Source: Girardinichthys multiradiatus (taxonomy: Eukaryota > Chordata > Actinopteri > Cyprinodontiformes > Goodeidae). From it: 64,000 nucleotides of DNA. Below the pieces are notes generated by a model. The model was not told the DNA's origin. It did no database searches and was given only the letters and a program-made list of their open reading frames with translations. The stretch is taken from the NCBI RefSeq assembly GCF_021462225.1, contig NC_061818.1:18869462-18933461 (forward strand), in the 5' to 3' direction. Shown here one piece after another: positions 49,477 through 61,058 of this stretch. The first letter of the stretch is position 1. Each line of letters begins with the position of its first letter. Position numbers and translations under genes: made by a program.

Positions 49477-50607
49477 GAGTTAACCCTCTAAACCCTAGAT
49501 GTCATCTTATAATAGCTATTAAATTGTAGTCTTGGTTTGTCAATTTATCAGCCTTAAATACTTTTTAACAACATTTTGACTTTAAGAGATGTCTTTATGT
49601 GGCCTGCTATTCGCCTTTCACTTTTAAACCACAATTCACATTGTTTATATAGAAGGCTACCTTTCCAATGTCTGTTAAAAAAGGATTAGCTGACTGGAAT
49701 ATATCATGTTTCCTAGTAATGTATGTTTTTGGATAGTTGATAGCTAACAACATCAACACTGTATGTGACCTCCAACACTACAGAAGGACATCCTCTTAGC
49801 TTAGATACATTTTCGCCTATTTAAAGTTATTTTTCTTTCCACACCACTAAATACAGTTATATATGTGGTGTATACTCAGCTTTTAATATTTTGTTAAACA
49901 AGCCCGGATATAGTGTATGGGCCACAGCCTCCTCTCACTTCTCTCTTGCTCATTTGCCGACCTGTCCGTCCTCCTTCCAACCAATTAATTTATGGTATTA
50001 CAGTTTAACTTTACTGTGGCCCAAACACTGCGAGCTGTTAGCATGATGCTAAAGCTAATCCTTTCAGCTTCTTCATGCTGCAAAACTATTGAATTAGCAT
50101 CAGCAATAGCTTGTCACAGCACTGGTGAGGATTTAAAAAACAGCAGTCACGCTGGCTTAAAGACACAAAGACACGCTCACTATTCATACGCTTGGTTAGA
50201 GCCGAGGCTGTTAAAACAGATTAAACTGATGGGGCCTCTGCTTCAGTGTAATCCACTGGCAGCAACTCTCTAAAGATGATTTTTGACACACAATGCAGTG
50301 TCCTTTTCTTCATCATAAAAGGATAGACCCAGTGTGAGGCAGAGAAGTTCAGAGGAGGCGTAAGTTGCAGAGGGTAACAGCATGGGAGGAAAGAAAGGGA
50401 AGGTTAAAGAAGAGTGTATCAAGATGAGAAACTCAAACAGATAATATAACAGTCCCAAAAGAAGATTTTTGATTAAAGAGGAATGAAGGGGAACCTTTTA
50501 TTCTCTTATGAAATTAAAAATGAGTTGCCACAAGTCCAAAAATTATAATTAAGAGAGCAGCAGCTGAGGCTTCACTGAGAGGCTACGCAGATTGACAAGG
50601 CATTATA
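49477..50607. other. unassigned non-coding stretch
   Basis: No element recognised. 49990-50270 is open for 93 codons on the plus strand but shows no protein motif. Confidence 0.5.
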
Positions 50608-51612
50608 TAATCACCGACAGCTGAAATAAATAACACCTGATAGTGGGTGGGATATGTTAGGCAGTAAACTTATATTTTTTCCTCAAAGTTAATGTGTTAG
50701 AAACAGGAGGAATGGACAAGCATGATTATTTTAGCAATTTTAAACCCCGACAAACTGTGATGGCTGGATGTGTCAGAGCATCCCTAAAACTGCAGCTTTT
50801 GTGAGGTGTTCTCGGCCTGCAGTGATCAGTGTCTATCAAGAGTGGTTAAAGGAAGGAACAGTGGTCAACTGGCAACCGGGTCATGGGCGACAAAGGCTGG
50901 CCCGTAAAGTCCAATGCAATTCACAAGTTACTATAGCTCAAAATGCTGTAGAAATTATTATATAAATTATAATACTACTGAAACATTTATTTATTTTAGC
51001 AACTTAATTGACTAAGTAGAGAAGAGTATATTGATTAATTACACCAAGATTGATTTTTACAAGCATTTATTTCTTTTATTCATGATACAGCTAATTAAAA
51101 GACGACATTTAAAATTAGAATATTACATCAATAAAAAAAATTTTATTAGAATTTTACGTCAATAAATAACATTTTAATACAGAAATGTGGGCTTAATTAA
51201 GGTATATGTAATACATGCTTAAAGGTTGTTATTTTTAAAAGGTACCTTTAATCTGACAAATGAGCCTCAGTGTAACGCTTATTCTGATTTATTGAATATG
51301 ATTTTGATGTTTCAAATAAAAAGGTGTTGGATGGATTTGTTGCATATGGGGCCACATATTGTAGCTGCCAACCAGTAAGTGCCGAAATGGTTTTCCCTGA
51401 CAGCTCTCATTCAGCAGGATGATGCACCTTGCCACAAAGCAAAAATGCTTGATAATTGGTTTTAGGAACATGATTCTGAGGTGTTGACCTAGACTCCTGC
51501 TAACATCTTGGTGCCAGATACCGCACCACACCCTCAGGGGTCTAGTGGATTTCATGCCTCGATGGATCAAGGCTGTTTTCTCCAATATTATACGACTACA
51601 GACTGTCAAAAA
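50608..51612 (+). mobile_element. Tc1 relic with degraded transposase
   Basis: Same family as the end fragment at 33806-33985. The plus strand has leader 'gtgggtgggatatgttaggc', a DNA-binding part (SIPKTAAF-RCSRPAVISVYQEW, LKEGTVVNWQPGHG), then about 330 bp of AT-rich DNA (50965-51292) of unclear origin. Catalytic remains follow (LIQQDDAPCHKAKMLDNWF, then a stop), and after a deletion the C-terminal 'gataccgcaccacaccctca' region. The Glu-containing motif is lost. Not functional. Confidence 0.78.
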
Positions 51613-52844
51613 CAAACTACAACCCACATCACTCTAAGGCTTCACAATCCTAAACCATTTCTAGTTCCTGCATGGCATTTTTTCTGGTAGGAACATGTGC
51701 ACATGAAATCTTGTCTTTACCAGTTCATGGCTGCACAGAGGATTAAAAATAATTTTCTAATTTAACTACTTAAAAATGTAACTCGTGTTTGAGGTAAGGT
51801 GTCAAACTTAGGGTAAGGTTTTGGCATGGTATGAGAACAAACTATTTCTGAACCAGAAAAGGACTCTGCAAATAATACAACAACAAACTGACAATACATC
51901 CTAACTATAGACGGGTTAAAAATGGGTTTGTTTATGCATTTGTTTCACTTTTTCCATTAGTGGGCTATTTGTGTGCCAAAAAATGACGAAGAGGTGAGCT
52001 CAAATGAGAATATAATAACTGTACCAAGTCAGCGGATGCATTGCTATGTATGCAAAAATAATCATTACTTCTCTATATATAATTATTTTTTTGCCTTATT
52101 ATGATGTGAGATATATTTAATTTGTAAAATTTTGTCACTTGTCTGTAATACACTATTTTGTGAAAATGAGTTTTGCATGTTTATTTTCATCACCTGCTAT
52201 TTCCTGGACAGAAATCCAAGTTACAGAATCAGACTCAAGCATAGAAAATGACATTTAGCAAATTAGACAGCCTACAGAATGAAGATATAGAGATGCAGAT
52301 TTACTGTATATCATGTTGTTTTTTTAAGTATATGAAATATATTTTGCAATTTGGGCCAAGTAATTTTGTATTAGAGCAAAGACAAAACTAAGATAACATG
52401 TCAAAATATTTATGATCACAACAGTCAAACATGGTTCGATCATCAGTTCAACATTTCTCATTACAGGCTTGTATATAACATCATGATTTGTTTAAGATTA
52501 TAGATAGCTGTGCTTCACATTTAGCTTGCTATCATTTTCGAACTTTAATCGAGATTTCTATCATCGTTGCCCTAATTATCACTGCTTTGTTTAATGTTGT
52601 TTTATAGCTGAGATCAAGCTAATCACAGGGTTTAACATTTCCTTATCTATAAGTAGGGTTTCCTGTGAAGGTGCGTTTCAGATGTTGCTGATGATATATT
52701 GATATAACAACTGTTGCAATGCAAAACAAAACCATTACTTTCATTTTTGTTGTGTTCTGTTTCCTTAGAGTTGTTTTATGTTTTTATTTGACTGTACCAA
52801 TTAAATATAATAAGTAATTAATTTCCTTACTAAATGACAAACAT
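51613..52844. other. unassigned non-coding stretch
   Basis: AT-rich DNA; nothing assignable. Confidence 0.55.
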
Positions 52845-53299
52845 GATGTGATGCAAAAAAGTATTTGTTCCTTTTCAATTTGTTTTCTCTTTTAGCTTTT
52901 TTGTAGCATTTAAATGTTTCAGATCATCAAACAAATTTTACTATCAACCAAGGATAACCCGAGTTTATGCAGAAGGTGATTATTTTATATATTAGGGTAA
53001 TAAAGTTGTTCAAAACAACCTGACCTTATGTGAAAAATCAGTCACCTTCTCCTTTTTTAAATCATGGATTAAATGTGATTAACCTGATTACTGCCACACC
53101 TGTAGAATAACGAAATCCCCTAAAGGCATGCTGTAACAAGATAAAATAGGTAGATAAAAGATCTAAAAAGCAACACATAATGCTCTGATCTAAATAAATT
53201 CAAGAACACATGAGAAACAAGCTTATGGATGTCTATCAGTCTGGACAAAGTTCCAAAGACATTTCTAATGGGCTTAATTAAACCACAGTCAGCCGTTAT

Positions 53300-54604
53300 A
53301 CCATACCATACCAACTTTATTTATAAAGCACTTTATATACCGACAGGACCAAACACAATCATAAAAACAATGCAAAATGGAAAAATATTGAATATAAAAT
53401 GCATATTAATGTACAGACACAATAAAACAAGTAAAAACATCTCAGATTTTGCCAAACGCCAAACAAAAAAGATGGGTCTTAAGGAGGGACTTAAAAACAG
53501 TGAGTGAGGAGGCCTGTCTTATGCCCAAAGGAAGATCATTCCAAAGCTTGGGAGCTGCCATAGAAAAAGCACGGTCCCATCTGAGCTTGCATTTTGTTTT
53601 TGGCACCTTCAGGAACAACTGATCAGCTGACCTTAGGGAACGTGATGGTGTATATAGTAGAATGTAACAGCTCAGACAGATAGGGAGGGGCAAGGCCATT
53701 AAGAGCTTTAAAAACAAATAAAAGGATTTAAAAATGAATCCTAAAATGTACTGGCAGCCACTGTAAGGAAGCTAAAATAGGGGAGATATGATCAAATTTT
53801 TGGGTGCCTGTTAAAAGACTAGCAGGGGCATTTTGTACCCTCTGGAGCTGGGAAACATATAAATCACAGACTCCTATATAAAGTGCATTGCAGTGATCTA
53901 GCCATGTGGTCACAAATGCATGGATTATTGTTTCGAAATGCGGTCTGGAAAGGACATGTTTTACTTTGGCTAGCTGCCTTAAGTGGAAGAAACTGGATTT
54001 TACAACGGCTCTAATATGTGCTTCCAACTTAAGATCAGCATCCATCTTGACCCCTAAATTTGCGATAACCGGCTTGACATACTGGGCCAGAGAGCAAAGA
54101 TTAGTCAGGGAATCTGTAGTAGATCTGCCAAAAATCACTACCTCTGTCTTATCTTCACTTAGTTTCAAGAAATTTAGGGCCACCCAGGCCTTCAAATCAT
54201 CCAGACATAATTGCAGAGAACAAAGAGAGGTGGAGTCTGCATTTTTTAGTGGTAAGTATATCTGTGTGTCATCTGCATAACAATGAAAAGCAATCCCATA
54301 TTTTCTAAAAATAGAGCCAAGAGGGAGGAGGTACAACAAAAAAACAAGAGGGCCTAGAACTGAGCCCTGTGGGACACCACACGAGTGGAGCAGAGGGGGA
54401 CCTATGGGGATTAAGACAGACACAAAAAGTACGGTTGGCCAAATATGATCTAAACCAACCCAGAGCTTTGTGATCGATGCCCACCCACTTTTCCAAACGG
54501 GAAAGTAAAATACCATGATCAATTGTATCAAAAGCAGCTGATAAATCCAACAGTACCAAAACAATGCAGTCAGTTGCTAAAAGTATATCATTAAAAACGT
54601 TCAT
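53300..54604 (-). mobile_element. 5'-truncated L2-type LINE
   Basis: Minus-strand LINE ending at about 53300 with 'taaataaagttggtatgg' and short TATGG repeats. Truncated on its 5' side at about 54604, within the reverse transcriptase. It lies inside the old Tc1 relic. A clear target duplication was not found (gccgttata versus cgttcatt flank it), in line with the weak duplications of L2 elements. Confidence 0.9.
53442..54604 (-). pseudogene. L2 reverse transcriptase fragment
   Basis: Reads from [20 protein letters not shown] (conserved reverse transcriptase block) through [13 protein letters not shown] to the catalytic YADD at 54268-54279 ([13 protein letters not shown]). It continues with [37 protein letters not shown], and the typical L2 C-terminus ([48 protein letters not shown]). 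Three frames are needed: shifts near 54425 and near 53740. The endonuclease and early reverse transcriptase parts are missing. Clade assignment is by recalled motif order. Confidence 0.88.
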
Positions 54605-55560
54605 TCACAAATGGAAAACACAGAACAATAATGAACCTTCCCAGGGGTGACTGGCCAACCTAAATTTCTCCCAGAGCCCATTAATAACTCATCCAGGAGG
54701 TCACAAAAGAACCCATAACATCACCTAAAGCAATGCACGCTTCATCTGCCTCAGTTAAGGTCAAGATTCATGATTCACCAAAATGAACGTGACCGGACAT
54801 AACTTGGTATCAGTGGCAGAGTTCCAAGACCAAGATCACAACTAACCATAGAGAGCACAAAGATTTGGGTCATGTTTGCTAAAAATCATCTTGGTGATCC
54901 TCAAGACTTTTAGGAAAATACGATGTGGACTGTGTGGAAAGATCTTATTTTTTTTGTACATCCTGTTACATCTATCATAAAACTAACAGCATATTAAAAA
55001 AAGAATACCAGTTTTCAAACATGATAGTGATGGTCTAGGACTGCTTTGATGCTTCAAGAACTGGGTTGCCATAACTGATGCAACCTGACTTTTACTTTTT
55101 CAGGACAAAAAGATGTAGGAAAATGTCTTACCAAGGGCTCACCCTGTGCTTAAGCACAAGTTGGTCATATGACTGGACAGTGATCCAAAGTATCATAGAA
55201 AGTCCAGTGGAAACTGTGCTGACTGCTGACTTTTAAGTTGCCTAGTAAAAGCAAGTGCTTAAATCTGGTTGGAATACTATGGTGTAACTTTAAACCGGTG
55301 CCCGATGCTTAAAAAACTCTTGTTTTTGGCTCAATTAAAAAAATTCTGCGAACAAAATCCAAAGTCCTTCACAGTGATTACCAGTTATTGCAAATGCTTA
55401 ATTACAGATGCCACTGCCAATGATGGAACAATTACTTAATAGGTTTAGGGGTTGTCGCAAATTAAAATCTGATTGATTATCTGAAATAGTTAAGAGTGTC
55501 CAACAAGCAAAACCTAAATAAATCTGAGGGGGCACAGCACTTCATATTTTAGTTCATAGG

Positions 55561-56112
55561 AACAGTGCATTTATATATGGGCCTATATGTAAATAAACTG
55601 TTGTGACAGGATTATATTAGTTTTGTTGTCCTGCAAGAACCTGAAGCTTGGATTTAAAATTTACTGAGGAATTTCAAAAACAGTAAAAACATTTCTAAAT
55701 GATTCAGAGTTGGACTAAAATGAAAGGCAGCCATTGTATTGAGCTGTCCAATGAAGTTTATCATAGCATGTTTACAATGTGTGAAAATGGTGTTTCATAA
55801 TTCTCAAATTTAATTTTAGACTGAAAAAGTTAAACATAATAAAGAGTCTAAGTTATACATATTAAGATTTACCTGGCAAGGTAAAGATGCAGAGTGAACA
55901 TTATGATCCTTTATGTGAAAGGCACATTTATCACATTTAGGGGACAATTTTATGGTGCTGTCAAAAAGCCAGCTCCAATATTTAGTGTTGGCTTCTGCGT
56001 CAGTGGCTTCTCTTTGAATGCATTTTACTTTATCATTGATTATATAGTAGTAGTCTCACTAAAACTGCAATTTGCTGTGTTGATGACCCAGCTATAAACT
56101 GGTTAGCCCAGG

Positions 56113-56181
<69 letters not shown>

Positions 56182-57619
56182 TGTGTTTTGCCAGTTGTAC
56201 AAGGTTTAGTTACGTTCACATTTTGTGTCCTGAAGTGACTCAAATTACATTAACCACTGTCTGCATTCTAAAAGAACATTATGTTTCTTTTGACACACAC
56301 GTATCAGACAAAGGGCAAAAAAAGACCTCTGGGACAGTACCAATCCGCAGGGATGAGCTTACGTTTTCTCATATGCTAAATGTTTGTAGTGCAAGCACAC
56401 AGAAAAGTGTGCTCTTTTGTAAATCACAGCTGATAACACTATTCCACTGTCTGTGCTCCTATAAAGTGTGAGATTGAATTAAAGCATGGATAATGCTGAG
56501 TATAATAAGTGAAGAGTTTCAAAATATGTTGGAGCTTGAATTTTACCCAAATCATCAGGATACACCAGACAATGTCAGGTTACAGCTGACATTGTAATGC
56601 ATTTGTTTTGTAAACAAATAAGTAAAAGATGCATCTTCTCATCTAGATGGGGTATAACTCCCAATTTACCCCTAATTTATACATCATCTGTCTCCACTCC
56701 ACCAAGCCATGAAATGAACTCAGCAGTAATTACATACCTTTATAGTCGATAAGAGCGTGTAGACTACCTCCGCAGGGCGGCGCAGGGCAACACCATGTGC
56801 TCTGCCATCCGCCAAAGGTCAAGTTAAATCAAACCGAGTTCAGTCAATTTAAACAGATCACAGAGTTTTTTTTTTTTTGCAGCACTAGAGGTTTAATTTT
56901 TCATTTTTTTGATAGTTGGACATGGGGGGAGACATTCGGCAAAGGTCAGCGGTTCCGGGACCCGAACACGGAACAGCTGCACTGAGTACTATAGTCTCTG
57001 CTATTAGTACTCTAATCTGTTGATTAGAATGCTTCCAATGTAAATCAGATCTGGAGTAAATGGCGCCAAAGTGCATGGCAGTACACATCTAAGGTAACGA
57101 TACACAAAAATTATGGTTTAGTATGTATTTAGGTTTTAAAGTCACAGTTCAGTACAATTTTGGTATGCTTCAGTATACTTTTTTTCATTTTTATTTCTGA
57201 AATGAATTAGATTTTAGTATGTTCTAAAACTTTGAAAAAAGTTTAGAACAAATATTTTTTTCCATTTTATGTTCGTTAACCATATTCTGGCCCCTTCCTT
57301 AAAGTGGAACTAACCTGTCTGTCTGTCTTTAGTCTGGGCGCTACAACCGTTTTTGTGACAGATGTATTATCATCCCAAATGGGAACAGCAGGGTTTTGTT
57401 GACATGACTCAATGCATAGCAATGGCGCCTGCATGCGCATATTACTGTCTGTATTGACTAAGAGGTGATGTCCAATCCAGTAATATATATCAATGTACCT
57501 GAGTACTGTTGGGACCCCAGCCATGGTTACAAAATGAAAGGCCAGTACAAACGTTTCTGGAATTTTCAAAATAAATCGCATTAACCTACTTCCAGCACAG
57601 CCAGGAACAGGGAATAACG
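55561..57619. other. unassigned; contains a GT microsatellite
   Basis: Apart from the GT repeat, nothing assignable. 56750-57070 is somewhat GC-rich with CpG sites but no recognisable coding. The 147-codon minus-strand frame (57276-57719) runs into the dispersed repeat and has no family motif. Confidence 0.5.
56114..56178 (+). repeat. (TG)n microsatellite
   Basis: 65 bp, about 32 uninterrupted dinucleotide units. Confidence 0.97.
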
Positions 57620-57860
57620 GCGGAATTCCCGTGACGTCACTGTCTGAATAAAAACCCCGCTTTTGCAACAAACTGACCTCTTCCACGCAGGTCCCCAGAG
57701 GAACTGGACGGAGGGACACAGCGCACTAATGTCTCTTTGCTGGCAAATAGACATAACTCTTCAAACTGGATCCAAGAGTGTCATACGATCACACGATCAT
57801 ATGCACTAAGTTGAGTAGGAATGAATTGCTGTTTGTGTATCCGGTATTCATTCATGAACG
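57620..57860 (-). repeat. unidentified dispersed repeat, copy 2
   Basis: Inverse-orientation partner of 25085-25325, sharing the same landmarks in order. The CRE palindrome TGACGTCA lies at 57632-57639 within gtgacgtcac. This copy is more CpG-rich than its partner. DNA to its right (57860-58080) is also CpG-rich and may belong to the same element, but its partner is not visible near 25 kb. Confidence 0.8.
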
Positions 57861-58705
57861 GGGGTAATTAAGGTACAAGCGTTGCTTGACTTTTCTCTCT
57901 GAGGTCTACAGAAGCAAACTGTGTTCCAGAGAGTTTCCAGCAGAGACTGTCTCTACAACGCAGAGTAGAGCAGTTTTCCCGGTCTGAAGGAAGGACAACG
58001 GGACCGCTTCGCCGTGGCTACAGCAGTAACGTGCAGTTTGGCCGGCCGACAGAACCGAAAGGAAGGGTTTTATAAACTATTGTTTACAGCTATTTTTGTA
58101 AAACTAGGTGATGAATATGTTTTTATATGGTACTGAGTGATTAAAAAACAGGCAATACACAGTTATTAAGCCATTGATTTGTTGGTAAATCATAAATCCT
58201 GATATAAAGTTTTAGCCTTCATAATACTGCATTGTTTTTATGAGCTGCACATTGGCCAGGCTGTTGCTTTGCAGCAAGAAGGTCCTGACTTCAAATGCTT
58301 ACCTGTGGTCTTTCTGCGTGGAGTTGGCAGGTTCTCCCCCCTGCATGCATGCCACAGTTTTTCAAGTAGAGATCAAGAAAACCTACTGACCTGACAACAT
58401 TTATTTAGAATTGATGATAATGTGTATATTATAAAATGAACTTATTAGAAATGGTGTAGAATATAAATTGTGAAAATGCCAGACATGTTAGAAATTACTA
58501 TATTTCCTAAAATACAAATGCCCACTATAATTTTGTGTGCTAGATGTAATGACATGACATCATTAACCCAGTTTACTCTGAGCCCTGTAACTCATTGATT
58601 GTGTGTTGAAAGCTTCATAAGAAGAAATAATAAGCAATGCAAAAGAATGCAACGAAAAAAAAAATACAATTGTTTTGTATTTAATACTATAATGTTCTAC
58701 CTTTA
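57861..58705. other. unassigned; CpG-rich left part, SINE fragment
   Basis: 57900-58060 is CpG-rich and could be part of the unidentified repeat. A SINE fragment lies at 58245-58350. The rest is AT-rich. Confidence 0.5.
58245..58350 (+). mobile_element. fragment of tRNA-derived SINE (family 1)
   Basis: Matches the head and body of the SINE at 60458-60814: 'gcagcaagaaggtcctgac', a degenerate box B, 'gtctttctgcgtggagtt' and 'ttctccccc'. The tail is missing. Confidence 0.75.
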
Positions 58706-59081
58706 TACACCCAATGGCCTCTTTATTAGGTACACTTTGCTAGAACTAGGTGAGACCCCCATTTTTTCAGAAGTGCCTTAACCCTGCATAGTATAGGTTT
58801 AAAAAGGTGTCGAGACTATTCCTGAGAGATTTTGATCCATGTTGACATGATTGCATCACACCGTAGATGTTGATTGTTGGCTGTACATCTATGACGTGAA
58901 TCTCCCTTTCCACCACATCTCCAATGCGTTCTATTGAAATGTGAACTGGAAACCAGGAAACAATTTTCCAATTTGTTCTTGTCCTATTTTAGTGAGTATG
59001 TGTAAAATGTAGCTTGAGTTTCTTCTTCTTATCCAGCAGTAGTGACACCTGGTTTGATATTTTACTGCTGAAGCCCATCTA

Positions 59082-59281
59082 CAGGTCCTTCTCAAAATAT
59101 TAGCATATTGTGATAAAGTTCATTATTTTCCATAATGTCATGATGAAAATTTAACATTCATATATTTTAGATTCATTGCACACTAACTGAAATATTTCAG
59201 GTCTTTTATTGTCTTATTACGGATGATTTTGGCATACAGCTCATGAAAACCCAAAATTCCTATCTCACAAAATTAGCATAT
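59082..59281 (+). repeat. left terminal inverted repeat
   Basis: 200 bp, starting CAGGTCCTTCTCAAAATATT and ending at cacaaaattagcatat. It is near-identical to the inverse of 60862-61058 and to the ends of copies 1 and 2. Confidence 0.95.
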
Positions 59282-59409
59282 CATTAAAAGGGTCTCTAAA
59301 CGAGCTATGAACCTAATCATCTGAATCAACGAGTTAACTCTAAACACCTGCAAACGATTCCTGAGGCCTTTAAAACTCCCAGCCTGGTTCATCACTCAAA
59401 ACCCCAATC

Positions 59410-60414
59410 ATGGGTAAGACTGCCGACCTGACTGCTGTCCAGAAGGCCACTATTGACACCCTCAAGCAAGAGGGTAAGACACAGAAAGAAATTTCTGAAC
59501 GAATAGGCTGTTCCCAGAGTGCTGTATCAAGGCACCTCAGTGGGAAGTCTGTGGGAAGGAAAAAGTGTGGCAGAAAACGCTGCACAACGAGAAGAGGTGA
59601 CCGGACCCTGAGGAAGATTGTGGAGAAGGGCCGATTCCAGACCTTGGGGGACCTGCGGAAGCAGTGGACTGAGTCTGGAGTAGAAACATCCAGAGCCACC
59701 GTGTACAGGCGTGTGCAGAAAATGGGCTACAGGTGCCGCATTCCCCAGGTCAAGCCACGTTTGAACCAGAAACAGCGGCAGAAGCGCCTGACCTGGGCTA
59801 CAGAGAAGCAGCACTGGACTGTTGCTCAGTGGCCCAAAGTACTTTTTTCGGATGAAAGCAAATTCTGCATGTCATTCGGAAATCAAGGTGCCAGAGTCTG
59901 GAGGAAGACTGGGGAGAAGGAAATGCCAAAATGCCAGAAGTCCAGTGTCAAGTACCCACAGTCACTGATGGTCTGGGGTGCCGTGTCAGCTGCTGGTGTT
60001 GGTCCACTGTGTTTTATCAAGGGCAGGGTCAATGCAGCTAGCTATCAGGAGATTTTGGAGCACTTCATGCTTCCATCTGCTGAAAAGCTTTATGGAGATG
60101 AAGATTTCATTTTTCAGCACGACCTGGCACCTGCTCACAGTGCCAAAACCACTGGTAAATGGTTTACTGACCATGGTATCACTGTGCTCAATTGGCCTGC
60201 CAACTCTCCTGACCTGAACCCCATAGAGAATCTGTGGAATATTGTGAAGAGAACATTGAGAGACTCAAGACCCAACACTCTGGATGAGCTAAAGGCCGCT
60301 ATCGAAGCATCCTGGGCCTCCATAAGACCTCAGCAGTGCCACAGGCTGATTGCCTCCATGCCACGCCGCATTGAAGCAGTCATTTCTGCAAAAGGATTCC
60401 CGACCGAGTATTGA
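59410..60414 (+). CDS. DD34E Tc1-like transposase, full length
   Basis: 334 residues from ATG (MGKTADLTAVQKATI) to TGA. It would bind the element's inverted repeats, excise the element and reinsert it at TA. Residues 1-45 hold a helix-turn-helix (ISERIGCSQSAVSRHL, 28-43). A basic hook follows (GRKKCGRKR, 49-57), then a second DNA-binding part to about residue 112. Catalytic triad: Asp148 (LFSDESK), Asp238 (FQHDLAPAH) and Glu273 (NPIENLW), with 34 residues between the last two. Basic stretches near 49-57 and 115-126 could act in nuclear import. Length is normal for Tc1 enzymes. This start is chosen because the same ATG is conserved in all three copies. No stop or frameshift is seen, so it may be active, though activity depends on substitutions that cannot be judged here. 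No promoter was identified. Confidence 0.95.
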   Translation: MGKTADLTAVQKATIDTLKQEGKTQKEISERIGCSQSAVSRHLSGKSVGRKKCGRKRCTTRRGDRTLRKIVEKGRFQTLGDLRKQWTESGVETSRATVYRRVQKMGYRCRIPQVKPRLNQKQRQKRLTWATEKQHWTVAQWPKVLFSDESKFCMSFGNQGARVWRKTGEKEMPKCQKSSVKYPQSLMVWGAVSAAGVGPLCFIKGRVNAASYQEILEHFMLPSAEKLYGDEDFIFQHDLAPAHSAKTTGKWFTDHGITVLNWPANSPDLNPIENLWNIVKRTLRDSRPNTLDELKAAIEASWASIRPQQCHRLIASMPRRIEAVISAKGFPTEY

Positions 60415-60457
60415 GTGCATAACTGTACATGATTATTTGAAGGTTGACGTTTTTTGT

Positions 60458-60814
60458 GGGTTGCATGGTGGCGCAGTTGCTAGCACTGTTGCAGCAAGAA
60501 GGTCCCGGGTTCGATTCCCGGCCGGGGATCTTTCTGCATGGAGTTTGCATGTTCTCCCCGTGCATGCGTGGGTTCTCACCAGGTACTCTGGCTTCCTCCC
60601 ACAGTCCAAAAACATGCTTGTTACGTTAATAGGTCAATCTAAATTGCCCTTAGGTGTATGAATGAGTATGTGCATGGTTGTTTGTGTGTTGCCCTGTGAT
60701 GGACTGGCGACCTGTCCAGGGTGTATCCTGCCTCTCGCCCATAGATTGCTGGAGATAGGCACCAGCTCCCCCATGACCCACTATGGAATAAGCGGTAGAA
60801 AATGTCTGACTGAC
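60458..60814 (+). mobile_element. tRNA-derived SINE (family 1), full length
   Basis: Flanked by a perfect 13-bp target duplication TGACGTTTTTTGT (60445-60457 and 60815-60827). The head carries RNA polymerase III boxes. The body has ATGGAGTTTGCATGTTCTCC, 'ttcctcccacagtccaaaa', 'gatggactggcgacctgtcc' and 'ataagcggtagaaaatg', and the tail is short TGAC units. This structure is very common in fish genomes. Perfect duplications indicate a recent insertion into the already resident Tc1. Confidence 0.95.
60469..60518 (+). promoter_or_regulatory. SINE internal Pol III promoter (boxes A and B)
   Basis: Box A-like TGGCGCAGTTGC at 60469-60480 and a consensus box B GGTTCGATTCC at 60508-60518, spaced as in tRNA genes. 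The sequence around them does not fold as a full tRNA. Confidence 0.75.
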
Positions 60815-60861
60815 TGACGTTTTTTGTATTAAAAACACTTTTCTTTTATTGGTCGGATGAA

Positions 60862-61058
60862 ATATGCTAATTTTGTGAGATAGGAATTTTGGGTTTTCAT
60901 GAGCTGTATGCCAAAATCATCCGTATTAAGACAATAACAGACCTGAAATATGTCAGTTAGTGTGCAATGAATCTAAAATATATGAATGTTAAATTTTCAT
61001 GACATTATGGAAAATAATGAACTTTATCACAATATGTTAATATTTTGAGAAGGACCTG
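60862..61058 (-). repeat. right terminal inverted repeat
   Basis: 197 bp, inverse of 59082-59281 with a 3-bp deletion in the ttttcat-gacatt region. Confidence 0.95.

Larger units (their letters stand above)
52845..55560 (+). mobile_element. old Tc1 relic split by an L2 LINE
   Basis: Left piece 52845-53299: degraded TIR (gcaaaaaagtatttgttcct, then catttaaatgtttcagatca), 'ccacctgtag'-like leader, and 'aaaccacagtcagccgttat'. Right piece 54605-55560: 'cacaaatggaaaacacagaa', 'aaccttcccaggggtgactg', 'catccaggaggtcacaaaag', 'catcttggtgatcctcaaga', 'gacagtgatccaaagtatca' (degraded catalytic part), and 'aataggtttaggggttg' near the end. The two pieces form a continuous transposase track on the plus strand once the LINE is removed. 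Stops and indels are frequent. Confidence 0.82.
59082..61058 (+). mobile_element. Tc1-like DD34E transposon, copy 3 (intact ORF)
   Basis: Flanked by TA (59080-59081 and 61059-61060), with 200-bp and 197-bp inverted repeats. Length 1977 bp including a 357-bp SINE plus its 13-bp duplication; about 1607 bp without it. The transposase gene is uninterrupted. The SINE sits between the stop codon and the right repeat. The right repeat lacks 3 bp (atc) relative to the left. This is the only copy of its family in the window that could plausibly encode enzyme. Confidence 0.97.

Noticed and set aside
56115..56471. 118-codon frame starting with Cys-Val repeats
   Set aside because: The start lies in the TG microsatellite and the rest has no motif.
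57276..57719. 147-codon minus-strand open frame
   Set aside because: Partly within the unidentified dispersed repeat; no protein family features and no partner frame in the 25-kb copy.
59370..59814. Open frames antisense to the DD34E transposase (also at 5229-5537 and 35705-36107)
   Set aside because: They mirror the transposase coding strand and are conserved only because the transposase sequence is.
60458..60530. tRNA gene
   Set aside because: Boxes A and B are present, but the sequence is the head of a SINE with flanking duplications and lacks a full cloverleaf and anticodon arm.
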